From positions 1-64,000 of the forward strand of contig NZ_JPZL01000001.1 of assembly GCF_000759345.1 (NCBI RefSeq): a stretch of DNA of 64,000 bases, given 5' to 3'. This stretch comes from Litchfieldella xinjiangensis. Its GTDB lineage: Bacteria; Pseudomonadota; Gammaproteobacteria; Pseudomonadales; Halomonadaceae. A program made the translations under genes and the position numbers. Numbering within the stretch: position 1 is the first letter of the stretch; every line of letters starts with the position of its first letter. The notes under the pieces are model-generated. The model was not told the DNA's origin. It worked only from the letters and a program-made list of their open reading frames with translations, and made no database searches. Of this stretch, positions 54,824 through 64,000 are shown in pieces.

Positions 54824-54854
54824 GCAGCGCGCTACCAAGCTGCGCCACGCTCCG
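54778..54854 (-). tRNA. tRNA-Pro (anticodon GGG)
   Basis: 77 nt including an encoded CCA. Acceptor stem CGGAGCG/CGCTCCG with discriminator A; D-loop AGCTTGGTAG; anticodon stem CTGCA/TGCAG with loop ATGGGGT, giving anticodon GGG; T-arm CGCAGGTTCGAATCCTGTC-type. It closely resembles E. coli proL. It is the integration target of the element on its left; its 3' part is regenerated by the element's attR. Confidence 0.95.
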
Positions 54855-55049
54855 TTACCGTTCGCGGCAGTCAGCTGCTTTGCCATCTGCCCCGAGAACG
54901 AGGCGTATACTACCCCGAGTGCAGAGAAATGAAAAGGGGGGATTGCGCTTTTCATTCAATCGCTTGTCAGGCGTTGGCTCGCGCTTCAAATAACGCCAAG
55001 GGTAGACAAAAGGCGTAGAATGTCGCCGGATTCTAGGCGGAGGCGGGCG

Positions 55050-55415
55050 ATGCCACTGATATTTGGAATGAGCGTCCTGTTGGGATGCCAGTTCGTGGGC
55101 GAGTTATTGGCGCGGGGCCTCGCACTACCGGTGCCGGGACCGGTAATAGGCATGGTCATCCTCTTGCTAGGGTTGCTCGTCAATGGGCGAGTCCCTGACA
55201 GTTTGCGCCAATCGGGGGAGGGCCTGTTGCGTTATTTGACGCTGCTGTTCGTTCCTGCCGGCGTAGGCATCATGGTCCATGTGGGGCTGATTCGTGGTGA
55301 TCTTTGGAGCCTGGTCGTGATTCTGTTCGTCTCGACCGGTATGACCTTGGGGGTAACCGCCAAGGTCATGGCATGGATGAACCGGGGTAACGTAGACACA
55401 CGGGAGCGCCCATGA
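55050..55415 (+). CDS. lrgA: CidA/LrgA-family holin-like membrane protein
   Basis: 121-aa protein with about four membrane segments. LLGCQFVGELLARGLALPVPGPVIGMVILLLGLL and LTLLFVPAGVGIMVH are the family core. ATG at 55050 follows GGAGG at good distance and gives the usual length; an ATG at 55020 would add ten residues. It overlaps the lrgB-type gene by 4 bp. The pair affects murein hydrolase activity in Staphylococcus and metabolite (pyruvate) transport in other bacteria. Confidence 0.88.
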   Translation: MPLIFGMSVLLGCQFVGELLARGLALPVPGPVIGMVILLLGLLVNGRVPDSLRQSGEGLLRYLTLLFVPAGVGIMVHVGLIRGDLWSLVVILFVSTGMTLGVTAKVMAWMNRGNVDTRERP

Positions 55416-56140
55416 ACGTCGTCAGGCTCGATCAGCTATGGGTCTACCTGTCTGGCAATCCCTTGCTCTCGCTGCTGGCGACACTGATCGCCTTCCTCGT
55501 CGCGGTGCGGATCAACCGTGGGCTCGGCGGCACGCCACTGCTGCACCCGGTCATCCTGTCAATTGCCTTATTGATTGCCTTCCTATTGATGACGGGGATT
55601 GATTACGCCACTTACTTCGAAGGGGCTCAGTTCATACATTTCCTGCTGGGACCGGCAACCGTCGCACTGGCTATTCCCCTTTACGACCACCGCCAACGCG
55701 TGGCCCGCATGATCTTGCCGATACTTGCTGCCTGTTTGACGGGGATCTTTACAGCGGTCGGAACGACCCTGGCCCTGGGGTGGGTGTTGGGTGTCGAGCA
55801 CGAAGTTCTCATGAGCGTCGCGCCCCGGTCGGTGACGTCACCGATTGCCATGGGGATTGCTGAGCAACTGGGCGGCATTCCCGCACTGGCGGCTGGTTTG
55901 GTGCTCCTGACGGGCTCGGTCGGCTGTGCGCTCGGTCCTTTTATCTTTCGAATCCTGAAGGTTCAGGACCCTACCGTGAAGGGGTTTACCATGGGGTTGG
56001 CGGCACATGGATTCGGCACGGCGTACAGTTTTTCCTCCCTCGGGGCGGCAGCGGGGGCCTTTGCGGGGTTATCGATGGGTTTGACGGGCTTGCTGACGGC
56101 CTTCTTGCTGCCCCTCATTACGCATCTGCTCGGGCTCTAA
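55412..56140 (+). CDS. lrgB: CidB/LrgB-family membrane protein
   Basis: 242-aa membrane protein. Family motifs: LGGTPLLHPVILSI, FLLGPATVALAIPLYDH, SVAPRSVTSPIAMGIAEQLGG and the C-terminal GLAAHGFGTAYSFS. It forms an operon with the LrgA-type gene. Function beyond the family name is uncertain. Confidence 0.9.
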   Translation: MNVVRLDQLWVYLSGNPLLSLLATLIAFLVAVRINRGLGGTPLLHPVILSIALLIAFLLMTGIDYATYFEGAQFIHFLLGPATVALAIPLYDHRQRVARMILPILAACLTGIFTAVGTTLALGWVLGVEHEVLMSVAPRSVTSPIAMGIAEQLGGIPALAAGLVLLTGSVGCALGPFIFRILKVQDPTVKGFTMGLAAHGFGTAYSFSSLGAAAGAFAGLSMGLTGLLTAFLLPLITHLLGL

Positions 56141-56318
56141 TCGAGGGGTACCGTACTTGCTCTCATGAGAGCGGAAGACGCTTCGTAAGCGATCCGGCCA
56201 TGATGGGTAGGCGCCGCTTCCACTGGGTAGGCATTCCCTTGCTGGTGTCATGGAGCTGTCGTGTCACTGCAGGGATTCGCTGCGTATAGTGATGCGACGC
56301 TTCCAAGGAGACTGCCGT

Positions 56319-57677
56319 ATGTCGCAGCCGTTGACCCGTCACAACCGCCCCCGGCAAGTGCTCGATGCCATCGCTGCCGCCAATGCCGACCTGTCGGAAG
56401 CCGACCGCACGGCCAAGTTCGACAAGCTGGCGACCTCACCGTATCGCTTTTTTCGTGGCACCAATCATCTTTACTGGAGCGATGTCTGGCACGACTGGCG
56501 TTTCGCCTTGTTCGGTGGGCTGCCCGAGACGCAAACCTGGCTGCAGGGCGATGCACATGCCTATAACTTCGGTGCCTACGGACACCACGACGATGACGTT
56601 CGCTACGGCATGGACGACTTCGATGACGCCCTCATCGGCGACTATCAGTATGACCTGTGGCGACTGGCCACCAGCCTGGTGCTGGATGTACGCGAGAACG
56701 TTGAGTTGTCTCGAAAGGGCACCCGTCGGGCGCTACGCGCGTTACTTGAAAGCTATCATGATGAATTAGTGGGCCATACGCGCGGCGAAACGCCCGCGGC
56801 AGTGACCTTGGATACCGCTAAAGGCTTTTTGAAGCCTTTCATGCAGGAGGTGGCGGATAAGCACAGTCGAGAACGCATGCTCGACAAATGGACGCAGCAA
56901 GGTGCCGAGGGGCGTCGTTTCGCGGAGAGGCCGGATAAGCTTGTCGGTTTGCCGGCGCATATTGCCAGTCAACTGCGTAAAGCCATCGAGGAGGAGTACC
57001 GCCAGACGCTGCAAAGTGGGCGCTCCGAGGCAGAACGTGGCCACTTTCGGGTCAAGGACATGGCGCGGCGAATCAATGCAGGGACGGGGTCGCTGGGAAG
57101 AGAGCGTTTCTATGTATTGATCGAAGGTGGGCGCGATCATGAGCACGACGATGTGATCCTCGATGTCAAGGAACAGGCGCCGCCCGAGGGGTGGAGGCAA
57201 ATGACACGTGACGAGAAACAGGCCTGGCGAAATGCCTTTCCTCACGAGGGCGTCCGGCATGCAGCGGCATTCTGCGCCATTGCCGAGCATCCCGATATCT
57301 ACTTGGGCTGGCTGCATCTAGGCGACAAGGTATTTTCAGTACGCGAGCGGTCACCGTTCAAGGAAGACTTTCCCACCCATAAAATCGATGGCGCCAAGCC
57401 CTACCGCAAACTGGTCAGGAACTGGGGCCGGATCCTGGCTCGCGAACACCTGCGCGGCGCCCGCGCGCTTCACCAGGACGACCCGGCTCGCTTTGCACGT
57501 AGCGTCTGCACACGGCTGGACGGGCGTCTGGACCATTTTGTCGAGATGATCTCGATGTTTGCCGTGAGCTACGCCGACTGTGTGACACAGGACTACCGTA
57601 CCTTCGTCGAGGCCAAGCCAGACAGTAGCGGCAGCACCCTTGGAGCAGAATCCAATGGCAGGGCTCAGCGAGGGTAG
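56319..57677 (+). CDS. DUF2252 family protein
   Basis: 452-aa protein related to kinase-like DUF2252 proteins. FFRGTNHLYWSD near the start, LQGDAHAYNFGAYG and YGMDDFDDALIGDYQYDLWRLATSL (DxD-type acidic motif), then VLDVKEQAPPEGW. An AAGGAG lies before ATG 56319; the longer frame from 56250 lacks one. The reaction is unknown. No clear operon partner. Confidence 0.85.
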   Translation: MSQPLTRHNRPRQVLDAIAAANADLSEADRTAKFDKLATSPYRFFRGTNHLYWSDVWHDWRFALFGGLPETQTWLQGDAHAYNFGAYGHHDDDVRYGMDDFDDALIGDYQYDLWRLATSLVLDVRENVELSRKGTRRALRALLESYHDELVGHTRGETPAAVTLDTAKGFLKPFMQEVADKHSRERMLDKWTQQGAEGRRFAERPDKLVGLPAHIASQLRKAIEEEYRQTLQSGRSEAERGHFRVKDMARRINAGTGSLGRERFYVLIEGGRDHEHDDVILDVKEQAPPEGWRQMTRDEKQAWRNAFPHEGVRHAAAFCAIAEHPDIYLGWLHLGDKVFSVRERSPFKEDFPTHKIDGAKPYRKLVRNWGRILAREHLRGARALHQDDPARFARSVCTRLDGRLDHFVEMISMFAVSYADCVTQDYRTFVEAKPDSSGSTLGAESNGRAQRG

Positions 57678-57769
57678 CCGAAAGTTTATGAGCACGGCTT
57701 CCATGACGTGTGTCAGGATTCATGTATGAGTCACATCGCCAAGTCTTGGCGCGCCATTAGGGGGCAGGG

Positions 57770-57943
57770 ATGTGGAAGGTGGTCAAATCGGTGCTGGCGG
57801 CATTCTTCGGCGTTCAGAACGAACGTCAGCGCAGCGAGGATTTTCAGCATGGCAATCCAGGGGCCTTCATTGCGGTCGGCTTGGTCCTGGCTGCCGTCAT
57901 GGTGGGGCTGATTGCCTTGGTAGCTATCTTGGCCTCTCGCTGA
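57770..57943 (+). CDS. DUF2970 small membrane protein
   Basis: 57-aa protein: WKVVKSVLAAFFGVQNERQRSEDF, then one membrane segment (FIAVGLVLAAVMVGLIALVAILA). GGGGCAGGG precedes the ATG. This short family is commonly seen next to cytochrome c oxidase genes in gammaproteobacteria, which is the case here. Function unknown, possibly an oxidase-associated subunit or assembly factor. Confidence 0.8.
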   Translation: MWKVVKSVLAAFFGVQNERQRSEDFQHGNPGAFIAVGLVLAAVMVGLIALVAILASR

Positions 57944-58080
57944 TTTAACGTTGATATACAGATTGCCAGTCTGGAATTATCCCTTGTCAGGGGGCTTGCA
58001 ATCTTCTTCTATAAGCGATAAGACACGTCTAATATGCCACCTGACGGCCGGTAGGCGAAGACAACTATAAGGAGGGGCCG

Positions 58081-59193
58081 ATGCGTCGCAAGCTCGCGTT
58101 GATGACGGGTGCGGGATCGTTGTGTGGGGTAACGCCAGCCCTGGCCAACGGGTGGAACATGCCTGTTGGCGTCACGGATGTCAGTCGCGATATCCACTCG
58201 CTGCACATGACCATCTTCTGGATATGTGTAGTGATTGGTGTCGTGGTCTTTGGCGTGATGTTTTACTCCTTGCTGCGCTTCCGGCGTTCAAGACACACCG
58301 ACTCGGCCAACTTTCACGAAAACACTACCGTCGAGATCCTCTGGACGACCGTCCCCTTGCTCATTCTCGTGGGCATGGCCCTGCCTGCCACAGCGACCTT
58401 GCGTCAGATGTACGACACGTCCGAAGCCGATCTTGATGTCATGATCACCGGGCAGCAATGGCGTTGGCGCTATGAATACCTCGGTGAGGACGTTGGGTTC
58501 ACCTCAAGCCTCAGCACGCCCCGGGCGCAGATCACGGGGGAGGAGGAACGTCAGGAGCACTACCTCCTCGAGGTGGATGAACCCCTGGTGTTACCGGTCG
58601 GGCGGAAGGTGCGCTTCCTGATGACAGCCGATGACGTGATCCACTCCTGGTGGGTTCCCGAACTCGCCGTGAAGCAGGACACCATTCCAGGCTTCGTCAA
58701 CGAGAATTGGGTCCGTATCAACGAGCCGGGCATCTACCGTGGCCAATGCGCGGAGTTGTGTGGCAAGGATCATGCTTTCATGCCCATTGTGGTGCATGCC
58801 ATGGAAAGCGATGAATTCGATACCTGGCTGGCCGATCGGAAGGAAGCTGCTGCCCAGGAGGCACTGGGTGTCGATCGCGAATGGGCGCTCGATGAGCTGA
58901 TGGAGCGAGGCGAACAAGTCTACAACTCAGTGTGTGCGTCCTGCCACCAGGTGGATGGCTCGGGGTCGGAGCCCGCCTTCCCGGCGCTTGCCGGTAACGA
59001 ACAACTTCTCTCGGATGTCGAGTTTCATATAGACGTGGTTCTGAATGGTGTTCCGGGTACGCCCATGGCGGCTTACCGTAACAACATGAACCCCGTCGAG
59101 CTTGCCTCCGTAATCACCTACGAGCGCAATGCCTGGGGGAACGAAACCGGGGATGCGGTTCAACCGTCGGAAATCCAGAGTCGGCTCGAGTAG
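58081..59193 (+). CDS. coxB: Cytochrome c oxidase subunit II with fused cytochrome c domain
   Basis: 370-aa subunit of an aa3-type oxidase (caa3 layout). A signal peptide is followed by two membrane segments (about 35-60 and 90-110). The CuA domain has [13 protein letters not shown] and [14 protein letters not shown] (about 221-231), providing the CuA ligands. A C-terminal cytochrome c domain has CASCH (about 286-290) with the distal methionine in PMAAY. GGAGG 6 bases before the ATG. It accepts electrons from cytochrome c. Confidence 0.95.
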   Translation: MRRKLALMTGAGSLCGVTPALANGWNMPVGVTDVSRDIHSLHMTIFWICVVIGVVVFGVMFYSLLRFRRSRHTDSANFHENTTVEILWTTVPLLILVGMALPATATLRQMYDTSEADLDVMITGQQWRWRYEYLGEDVGFTSSLSTPRAQITGEEERQEHYLLEVDEPLVLPVGRKVRFLMTADDVIHSWWVPELAVKQDTIPGFVNENWVRINEPGIYRGQCAELCGKDHAFMPIVVHAMESDEFDTWLADRKEAAAQEALGVDREWALDELMERGEQVYNSVCASCHQVDGSGSEPAFPALAGNEQLLSDVEFHIDVVLNGVPGTPMAAYRNNMNPVELASVITYERNAWGNETGDAVQPSEIQSRLE

Positions 59194-59243
59194 CGCCGAC
59201 CCGGGGTTTTCCTCTTGAATCATCACCTTACAGGAGATTTCCG

Positions 59244-60890
59244 ATGGCCTTGAATCAGCTACCCAAGCCGACACCGCAGCACAGCACGGCGACCGCAGCA
59301 GGCGGTGTCGCCGAAGAGACTCATGATCATCACGACCAGCCGCCACGCGGTGCCCTGCGCTGGCTGTTGACGACCAATCACAAGGAGATCGGGAGTATGT
59401 ACCTGATCTTCTCGTTGACGATGTTCTTCATCGGCGGCATTTTCGCGCTGGTGGTCCGGGCGGAGCTATTCCAGCCGGGCTTGCAGCTGGTGCAGCCCGA
59501 ATTCTTCAATCAGATGACCACCATGCATGGGCTGATCATGGTCTTTGGGGCCGTGATGCCTGCCTTCGTTGGCCTGGCCAACTGGATGGTCCCCCTTCAG
59601 GTAGGCGCGCCGGACATGGCGTTGCCCCGACTCAACAACTTCAGCTTTTGGCTGCTGCCAGTGGCGTTCACGCTGTTGTTGTCGACCCTGCTGATGCCCG
59701 GCGGCGGCCCCAATTTCGGCTGGACCTTCTATGCTCCGCTGTCGACGACCTATGGGCCGCCGTCCACGACCTTCTTCATCCTGTCGCTGCACATTGCCGG
59801 GATCAGTTCCATCCTGGGTGCCATCAACATCATCGCGACCATCCTCAACATGCGCGCACCAGGCATGCGCATGATGGACATGCCGCTGTTCGTATGGACC
59901 TGGCTGATCACGGCATTCCTCTTGATTGCGGTCATGCCGGTACTCGCCGGGGTCATCACCATGATGCTAATGGATATCAATTTCGGCACCAGCTTCTTCA
60001 CAGCAGCCGGTGGCGGTGATCCTGTACTGTTTCAGCATCTGTTCTGGTTCTTTGGCCATCCCGAGGTCTACATCATGATCCTGCCTGCGTTCGGGATCGT
60101 GTCGGCCATTATCCCGACCTTCGCACGTAAGCCACTGTTTGGGTACGCCTCGATGGTTTATGCCACGGCATCCATCGCCATACTCTCGTTCCTGGTCTGG
60201 GCGCACCACATGTTCGTGGTCGGGATGCCGTTGGTGGCCGAATTGTTCTTCATGTACACCACCATGTTGATAGCGATCCCCACCGGGGTGAAGGTATTCA
60301 ACTGGATCGCCACGCTATTCCGTGGATCGATCACTTTCGAAACCCCGATGCTGTTTGCGCTGGCTTTCGTGGTGCTGTTCACCATTGGTGGCTTTTCTGG
60401 ATTGATGTTGGCCATTTCGCCTGCGGACTTCCAGTATCACGATACCTACTTCGTCGTCGCGCACTTCCATTACGTTCTCGTGCCGGGGGCTGTCTTCTCC
60501 ATCATGGCCGCAGTCTACTACTGGCTGCCGAAGTGGACGGGGCACTACGCCGACGAGCGTCTGGGACAATGGCATTTCTGGACCTCGGTCATTGGTGTCA
60601 ACCTGACGTTCTTCCCGATGCACTTTTCCGGCTTGGCGGGCATGCCCCGCCGGATTCCCGACTACTCGCTGCAGTTCGCTGACTTCAACATGGTTTCGAG
60701 CCTCGGGGCGTTCATGTTCGGTGCCTCTCAGTTGATCTTCGTCTGGGTGATCATCAAATGCGTGCGCGGCGGTGTGAAGGCGCCCGCGCAAGCCTGGGAA
60801 GGGGCAGGGGATCTCGAATGGACGGTACCGAGCCCGGCACCGTTGCATACCTTCGAGACACCACCGGAATTCAAGCCGACCAGCCACTGA
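59244..60890 (+). CDS. coxA: Cytochrome c oxidase subunit I
   Basis: 548-aa catalytic subunit with twelve membrane segments. [11 protein letters not shown] (haem a ligand), [17 protein letters not shown] (CuB histidine and cross-linked tyrosine), AHHMFVVG (CuB His pair) and [14 protein letters not shown] (haem a and a3 ligands) are all present. The K- and D-channel motifs appear intact. It is 50 bp after coxB. Confidence 0.97.
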   Translation: MALNQLPKPTPQHSTATAAGGVAEETHDHHDQPPRGALRWLLTTNHKEIGSMYLIFSLTMFFIGGIFALVVRAELFQPGLQLVQPEFFNQMTTMHGLIMVFGAVMPAFVGLANWMVPLQVGAPDMALPRLNNFSFWLLPVAFTLLLSTLLMPGGGPNFGWTFYAPLSTTYGPPSTTFFILSLHIAGISSILGAINIIATILNMRAPGMRMMDMPLFVWTWLITAFLLIAVMPVLAGVITMMLMDINFGTSFFTAAGGGDPVLFQHLFWFFGHPEVYIMILPAFGIVSAIIPTFARKPLFGYASMVYATASIAILSFLVWAHHMFVVGMPLVAELFFMYTTMLIAIPTGVKVFNWIATLFRGSITFETPMLFALAFVVLFTIGGFSGLMLAISPADFQYHDTYFVVAHFHYVLVPGAVFSIMAAVYYWLPKWTGHYADERLGQWHFWTSVIGVNLTFFPMHFSGLAGMPRRIPDYSLQFADFNMVSSLGAFMFGASQLIFVWVIIKCVRGGVKAPAQAWEGAGDLEWTVPSPAPLHTFETPPEFKPTSH

Positions 60891-60947
60891 ATGCGTCGCC
60901 GCTGGCCTTGTCAAGACAGGGGCAGCGGCCGGCCAGGGAGGCATCAG

Positions 60948-61514
60948 ATGACGCCAGTTCAGACGACAGTATCACGCACGGTCCTTGCCCTGATTGGTAT
61001 GTTTGCCTTCGCCTTTGCGCTGGTGCCCTTGTATGACGTCTTTTGTCAGGTGACGGGGCTCAACGGCAAGGTGGACAACACAGCGAAGGCGATACTCAGC
61101 GAAGAGGTCGACGCATCGCGATATATCAACGTGCAATTCGTGACCCGCTCGGGGAGCGGCCTACCCTGGCGACTGGATGTCGAGAACCGGCAGGTGCAAG
61201 TCCATCCAGGGCAGGCAACGGAGGTAGACTTCACATTCAGCAACCTGGGCGGAAAGACCATCACCGGACGTGCGATACCGAGCGTATCCCCATCCGAGGC
61301 CAGCCCGTACCTTCGCAAGGTGCAGTGTTTCTGCTTCGAAGAACAGCGCCTGGAGGCGGGGGAGCGGGTCACGATGCCCCTGGTGTTTCAGTTGACACGG
61401 GACCTGCCAGCCAATGTGCATACGGTGACGCTGGTCTATACGTTGTATCCCGTTGCTGATGAACAATCACAACGACAGGCTGCGCGAACGCCTGTTTCAG
61501 GAGGTGAAGCATGA
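60948..61514 (+). CDS. ctaG: Cytochrome c oxidase assembly protein CtaG/Cox11
   Basis: 188-aa copper chaperone delivering copper to CuB of subunit I. One N-terminal membrane anchor (VLALIGMFAFAFALVPLYDVFCQ), then a periplasmic immunoglobulin-like domain with the copper motif QCFCFEEQ. AGGGAGG precedes ATG 60948. It overlaps coxC by 4 bp. Confidence 0.95.
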   Translation: MTPVQTTVSRTVLALIGMFAFAFALVPLYDVFCQVTGLNGKVDNTAKAILSEEVDASRYINVQFVTRSGSGLPWRLDVENRQVQVHPGQATEVDFTFSNLGGKTITGRAIPSVSPSEASPYLRKVQCFCFEEQRLEAGERVTMPLVFQLTRDLPANVHTVTLVYTLYPVADEQSQRQAARTPVSGGEA

Positions 61515-62371
61515 GTGGTGGCAGCTACTACGTACCCGCATCCAGCAAGTGGCCGGCACTCGGCTCGGCGGCCGTCGGGCTGATGATGGTCAGCCTCGGG
61601 GCGGTACTGGTCCATGGCCAGGGCGCACTTTTCATGACGATCGGGCTCGTGGCCGTTCTGGCCGTGATGTGGTTCTGGTTTCGTGACGTGGTCAAGGAGT
61701 CGCGCCAAGGGCTTTACGATGCTCAGATGGACCGTTCGTTTCGTTGGGGAATGGGATGGTTCATCTTTTCGGAAATCATGTTCTTTGCCGCCTTCTTCGG
61801 GGCCTTGTTCTACGTCCGGACCTTCAGCCTACCGTGGCTGGACGGAGAGGGCGCCAAGGGGGTCGCCTCATTGCTATGGCCGGATTTCACGGCCAGCTGG
61901 CCCTTGTTGAACCCGCCAGGGGAGAACGTGGTCGGCCCGCTCGAGGTCGTGAGCCCGTGGCAGCTGCCCCTGGTCAACACCATCTTCCTGATTAGCTCCA
62001 GCATCACGCTGACCATTTCCCACGAAGCATTGAAAGAAGGGCATCGCGCCACAGCGCGCAACTGGTTGATCGGTACGCTGGCGCTTGGCGTCTGCTTCCT
62101 GATCGTGCAGGGCATCGAATACTACGAAGCGTATACACATTACGGAATAACGTTGGAAGCGGGGATCTACGGTTCCACTTTCTTCCTGCTCACCGGCTTC
62201 CACGGCCTGCACGTGACGATCGGTGCCATCACCCTGGCCGTGTTGCTGGCGCGCCTGTTGAAAGGTCACTTCACGCCCGACGATCATTTCGCCTTCGAGG
62301 CGGGTGCGTGGTATTGGCACTTCGTGGATGTGGTTTGGATCGGGCTGTTCCTGTTCGTTTACGTTTTCTGA
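61511..62371 (+). CDS. coxC: Cytochrome c oxidase subunit III
   Basis: 286-aa membrane subunit with seven hydrophobic segments. FSEIMFFAAFFGALFYVR (lipid and proton-antenna glutamate), TISHEALKEG, LTGFHGLHVTIGAI and WHFVDVVWIGLFLFVYVF are diagnostic. Its start overlaps ctaG by 4 bp. Confidence 0.96.
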   Translation: MSGGSYYVPASSKWPALGSAAVGLMMVSLGAVLVHGQGALFMTIGLVAVLAVMWFWFRDVVKESRQGLYDAQMDRSFRWGMGWFIFSEIMFFAAFFGALFYVRTFSLPWLDGEGAKGVASLLWPDFTASWPLLNPPGENVVGPLEVVSPWQLPLVNTIFLISSSITLTISHEALKEGHRATARNWLIGTLALGVCFLIVQGIEYYEAYTHYGITLEAGIYGSTFFLLTGFHGLHVTIGAITLAVLLARLLKGHFTPDDHFAFEAGAWYWHFVDVVWIGLFLFVYVF

Positions 62372-62418
62372 TGCAGTGATCTGCGCCTGGGCTGGAATGG
62401 CCTCTCACGTATCCAGCC

Positions 62419-62610
62419 TCAGGCACCCAGGTCGCCGATATAGAATCCATACAACAACAGGGCCAGCAGCAGGGTAGCCAGGGCGACACGCGCCTTGAGC
62501 GAGGTGAGGACGCGACGCGAGCGACTTTGGTCGCGTAGCAGAAAACCTGCACCCGCCGCCAGACTGGTCACCATGGCCAGGAAGACGACGGCGATCAACG
62601 CTTTAAGCAT
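62419..62610 (-). CDS. DUF2909 twin-transmembrane protein
   Basis: 63-aa protein with two membrane segments (LKALIAVVFLAMVTSLAAGAGFLL and VALATLLLALLLYGFYIG) joined by a basic loop. ATG at 62610 has GGAG 6 bases upstream; an ATG at 62622 is possible. It is encoded on the opposite strand inside the oxidase cluster, between coxC and surf1. Probably linked to oxidase assembly by conserved proximity; role unknown. Confidence 0.8.
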   Translation of the reverse strand: MLKALIAVVFLAMVTSLAAGAGFLLRDQSRSRRVLTSLKARVALATLLLALLLYGFYIGDLGA

Positions 62611-62631
62611 GACGAACTCCATGAGGATGAT

Positions 62632-63372
62632 GTGAACAGTTCAAGCAAGGCAGGGCGTCATGTCAAGCGAGTTGGGTTGTGGTGGGGATTCTGGAGTTGC
62701 CTCGTTATCGTTGGGGTGGCCTTGGGCCTATGGCAATGGGAGCGTGCCGACATGAAACGGGCCTACCTGGAGCGGCTCGACAACGCCCCTGTGCTTGAGT
62801 CGCCTTCAGCCCCGCCGCCCGAGGGGGCCCATATCATCTTGCAGGGTGAATACCTCGCCGAGCATACGCTATTCCTGGATAACCGCACTGTAGGTGGTCA
62901 GTTAGGCGTTGCGGCGCTCACGCCGCTGCAGGATGACAATGGCCGGCTGTGGCTGATTCAGCGAGGGTTCCTCCCGACGGGCGCGACACGCGATACGCCC
63001 ACGGTTGAAACGCCCAGCGGCCAAGTCAATCTGGAAGGCCGTTGGCAGAACGATGGCGATAGACCACCCATCTTCGGTGCAGTGCGCGAAGGGCAGCGAC
63101 TGCAGCGCATCGATACAGAAGCGTGGCCGGAGCTTGGAGGCTTTGCTTACCAGGGTTGGGTGCATCTGGAGCAGGGCGAGGGGGCCCTGCAAGCGTGGTG
63201 GGAGCCCAACGTCATGCCGCCCCAGCGCCATGTCGGTTATGCCTTTCAATGGTGGGGACTGGCGGCTGCAGCGTTTGCGATGATGGTGATCGGGCACCGT
63301 CACTTGGGTCGCGAGCTAAGGACACAACCGGGACAGGTTCCGGCAGGGAGGAGTATCGATGAGCAAGACTAA
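62632..63372 (+). CDS. SURF1 family oxidase assembly protein
   Basis: 246-aa protein with a membrane segment at each end (GFWSCLVIVGVALGLWQWERA and WWGLAAAAFAMMVIGHRHL). LGLWQWERADMKRAYLE and LDNRTVGGQLGVAALTPL are family motifs. SURF1 helps insert haem a into subunit I. The start is GTG at 62632. It overlaps the next gene by 14 bp. Confidence 0.9.
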   Translation: MNSSSKAGRHVKRVGLWWGFWSCLVIVGVALGLWQWERADMKRAYLERLDNAPVLESPSAPPPEGAHIILQGEYLAEHTLFLDNRTVGGQLGVAALTPLQDDNGRLWLIQRGFLPTGATRDTPTVETPSGQVNLEGRWQNDGDRPPIFGAVREGQRLQRIDTEAWPELGGFAYQGWVHLEQGEGALQAWWEPNVMPPQRHVGYAFQWWGLAAAAFAMMVIGHRHLGRELRTQPGQVPAGRSIDEQD

Positions 63373-63874
63373 CCGGCAATACCTCAAATTAGTTGCCTTG
63401 TTCAGTGTCTTTGCCGCGCCTATGGCCGTTGCCTGGGGCATGGTCGAATGGCGGATCGGCATACCGGACTCACGCACGGCACATGGCACGCTCGAGCCAG
63501 GCATACCCCAACTCCGTGATTGGCCATTGGCTGAAGTGCCGCAAGGTTTGGAAGGCGATGATTGGGTTCTGGCCTTCGATTGCACTGAAGGATGCGAGGC
63601 GATTGCCGATCGGTGGTGGCGGGTCCACCGCGCCCTGGGACGTGAAGCGCCCCGAGTGACTCGCCTCAGGGTCGGCGGTGACGTGGCGTCCCTGCCGGGT
63701 GAACATGTGGTGGATTGGCGGGCCGATAGTGTTCCGGCATGGCAGCAGCCAGGGCACGTCTGGCTTCTGGATCCTCAGGGCAGGGTATTGTTGGCCTATG
63801 CCTCCACGACCGATCCGGCCGATGTACTTGACGATATCAACCATGTATTGCGAAGGAATCCCGATAGCCCTTGA
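63359..63874 (+). CDS. Oxidase-associated membrane-anchored protein with CxxxC motif
   Basis: 171-aa protein with one N-terminal membrane anchor (LKLVALFSVFAAPMAVAWGMVEW) and a periplasmic domain. VLAFDCTEGCEAIADRWWRVHRAL has CxxxC at the position used by Sco/thioredoxin-like copper chaperones, and HVWLLDPQGRVLLAY near the end fits a thioredoxin-fold strand. It lies between surf1 and ctaA. A role in copper delivery or thiol redox during oxidase assembly is inferred. Confidence 0.7.
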   Translation: MSKTNRQYLKLVALFSVFAAPMAVAWGMVEWRIGIPDSRTAHGTLEPGIPQLRDWPLAEVPQGLEGDDWVLAFDCTEGCEAIADRWWRVHRALGREAPRVTRLRVGGDVASLPGEHVVDWRADSVPAWQQPGHVWLLDPQGRVLLAYASTTDPADVLDDINHVLRRNPDSP

Positions 63875-63959
63875 TGCGCTCGGCCATCAGCGAGGCTATC
63901 TGCTTCATGAACAAGGAATAGTGACGTGGCATGCGCAGCGCAAGCGAGGAGGCGGCAGC

Positions 63960-64000
63960 ATGACTATGAGAGAGGGACGGCTTCCCCTGCTGGTGCGGCT
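63960..64000 (+). CDS. ctaA: Start of probable haem A synthase CtaA (partial)
   Basis: ATG at 63960 preceded by GAGGAGGCGG. Only 13 codons are inside the window. The call rests on gene order: surf1, the CxxxC protein, then ctaA in related oxidase clusters. Confidence 0.4.
   Translation, partial: MTMREGRLPLLVR

Noticed and set aside
54710-54955. Open frame overlapping tRNA-Pro and its terminator
   Set aside because: It covers the tRNA gene and att repeat and has no protein features.

Overview
The window looks like a chromosomal segment of a Halomonas-like gammaproteobacterium (family Halomonadaceae, inferred from gene content and order, not from a marker gene). The host DNA is GC-rich. It carries a flagellar/chemotaxis cluster, a pqiABC operon, a cyanide-insensitive bd-type oxidase operon, a purine catabolic cluster and an aa3-type cytochrome c oxidase cluster. 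One clearly AT-rich block (about 42.2-54.8 kb) interrupts it.

Region 1 (1-13.4 kb), motility. A chemoreceptor C-terminus, cheR, cheB, cheY, cheZ, flhB, flhA, flhF, a FlhG-like remnant gene, flhE, a histidine phosphatase on the other strand, fliA, and an EAL-HDOD protein on the other strand. The order tar-cheRBYZ-flhBA-flhE is that of enterobacteria, but flhF and a FlhG-like gene sit between flhA and flhE, and fliA follows as in pseudomonads. FlhF carries a large C-terminal extension. The FlhG-like protein has lost its Walker A motif. A near-consensus sigma-28 promoter precedes cheB.

Region 2 (13.5-42.1 kb), core metabolism and envelope: rhlE helicase; pqiABC lipid transport; a Ca2+/cation antiporter; cioAB-cydDC; adenine deaminase; di-haem cytochrome c peroxidase behind an ANR/FNR-type site at -41.5; guaD-xdhC-xdhB-xdhA, with a RutR-type operator and a divergent TetR regulator; an ArsR regulator; hrpB; a Tat-exported OpgD/OpgG-type glucan protein; and several small stress or unknown proteins. 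One of these is a zinc-ribbon protein that also has an ANR/FNR-like site at -41.5.

Region 3 (42.2-54.8 kb), integrated element. It lies at the 3' end of a tRNA-Pro(GGG) gene and is bounded by a 52-bp perfect direct repeat. It holds a tyrosine integrase, two unknown cargo genes, an AlpA-like regulator coupled to a DUF3987 replication-type protein, a structured non-coding region (eight tandem 8-bp iterons plus two large inverted repeats), and a probable restriction-modification system. That system consists of a tandem-duplicated DNA methyltransferase convergent with a controller (C) protein gene and an HNH nuclease gene. A textbook double C-box lies upstream of the C gene. A second, atypical tyrosine recombinase and a small unknown protein complete the element. 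This is the most interesting part of the window.

Region 4 (54.8-64 kb): the intact tRNA-Pro, lrgA/lrgB-type genes, a DUF2252 protein, and an aa3 oxidase cluster (DUF2970, coxB, coxA, ctaG, coxC, DUF2909, surf1, a Sco-like CxxxC protein, start of ctaA).
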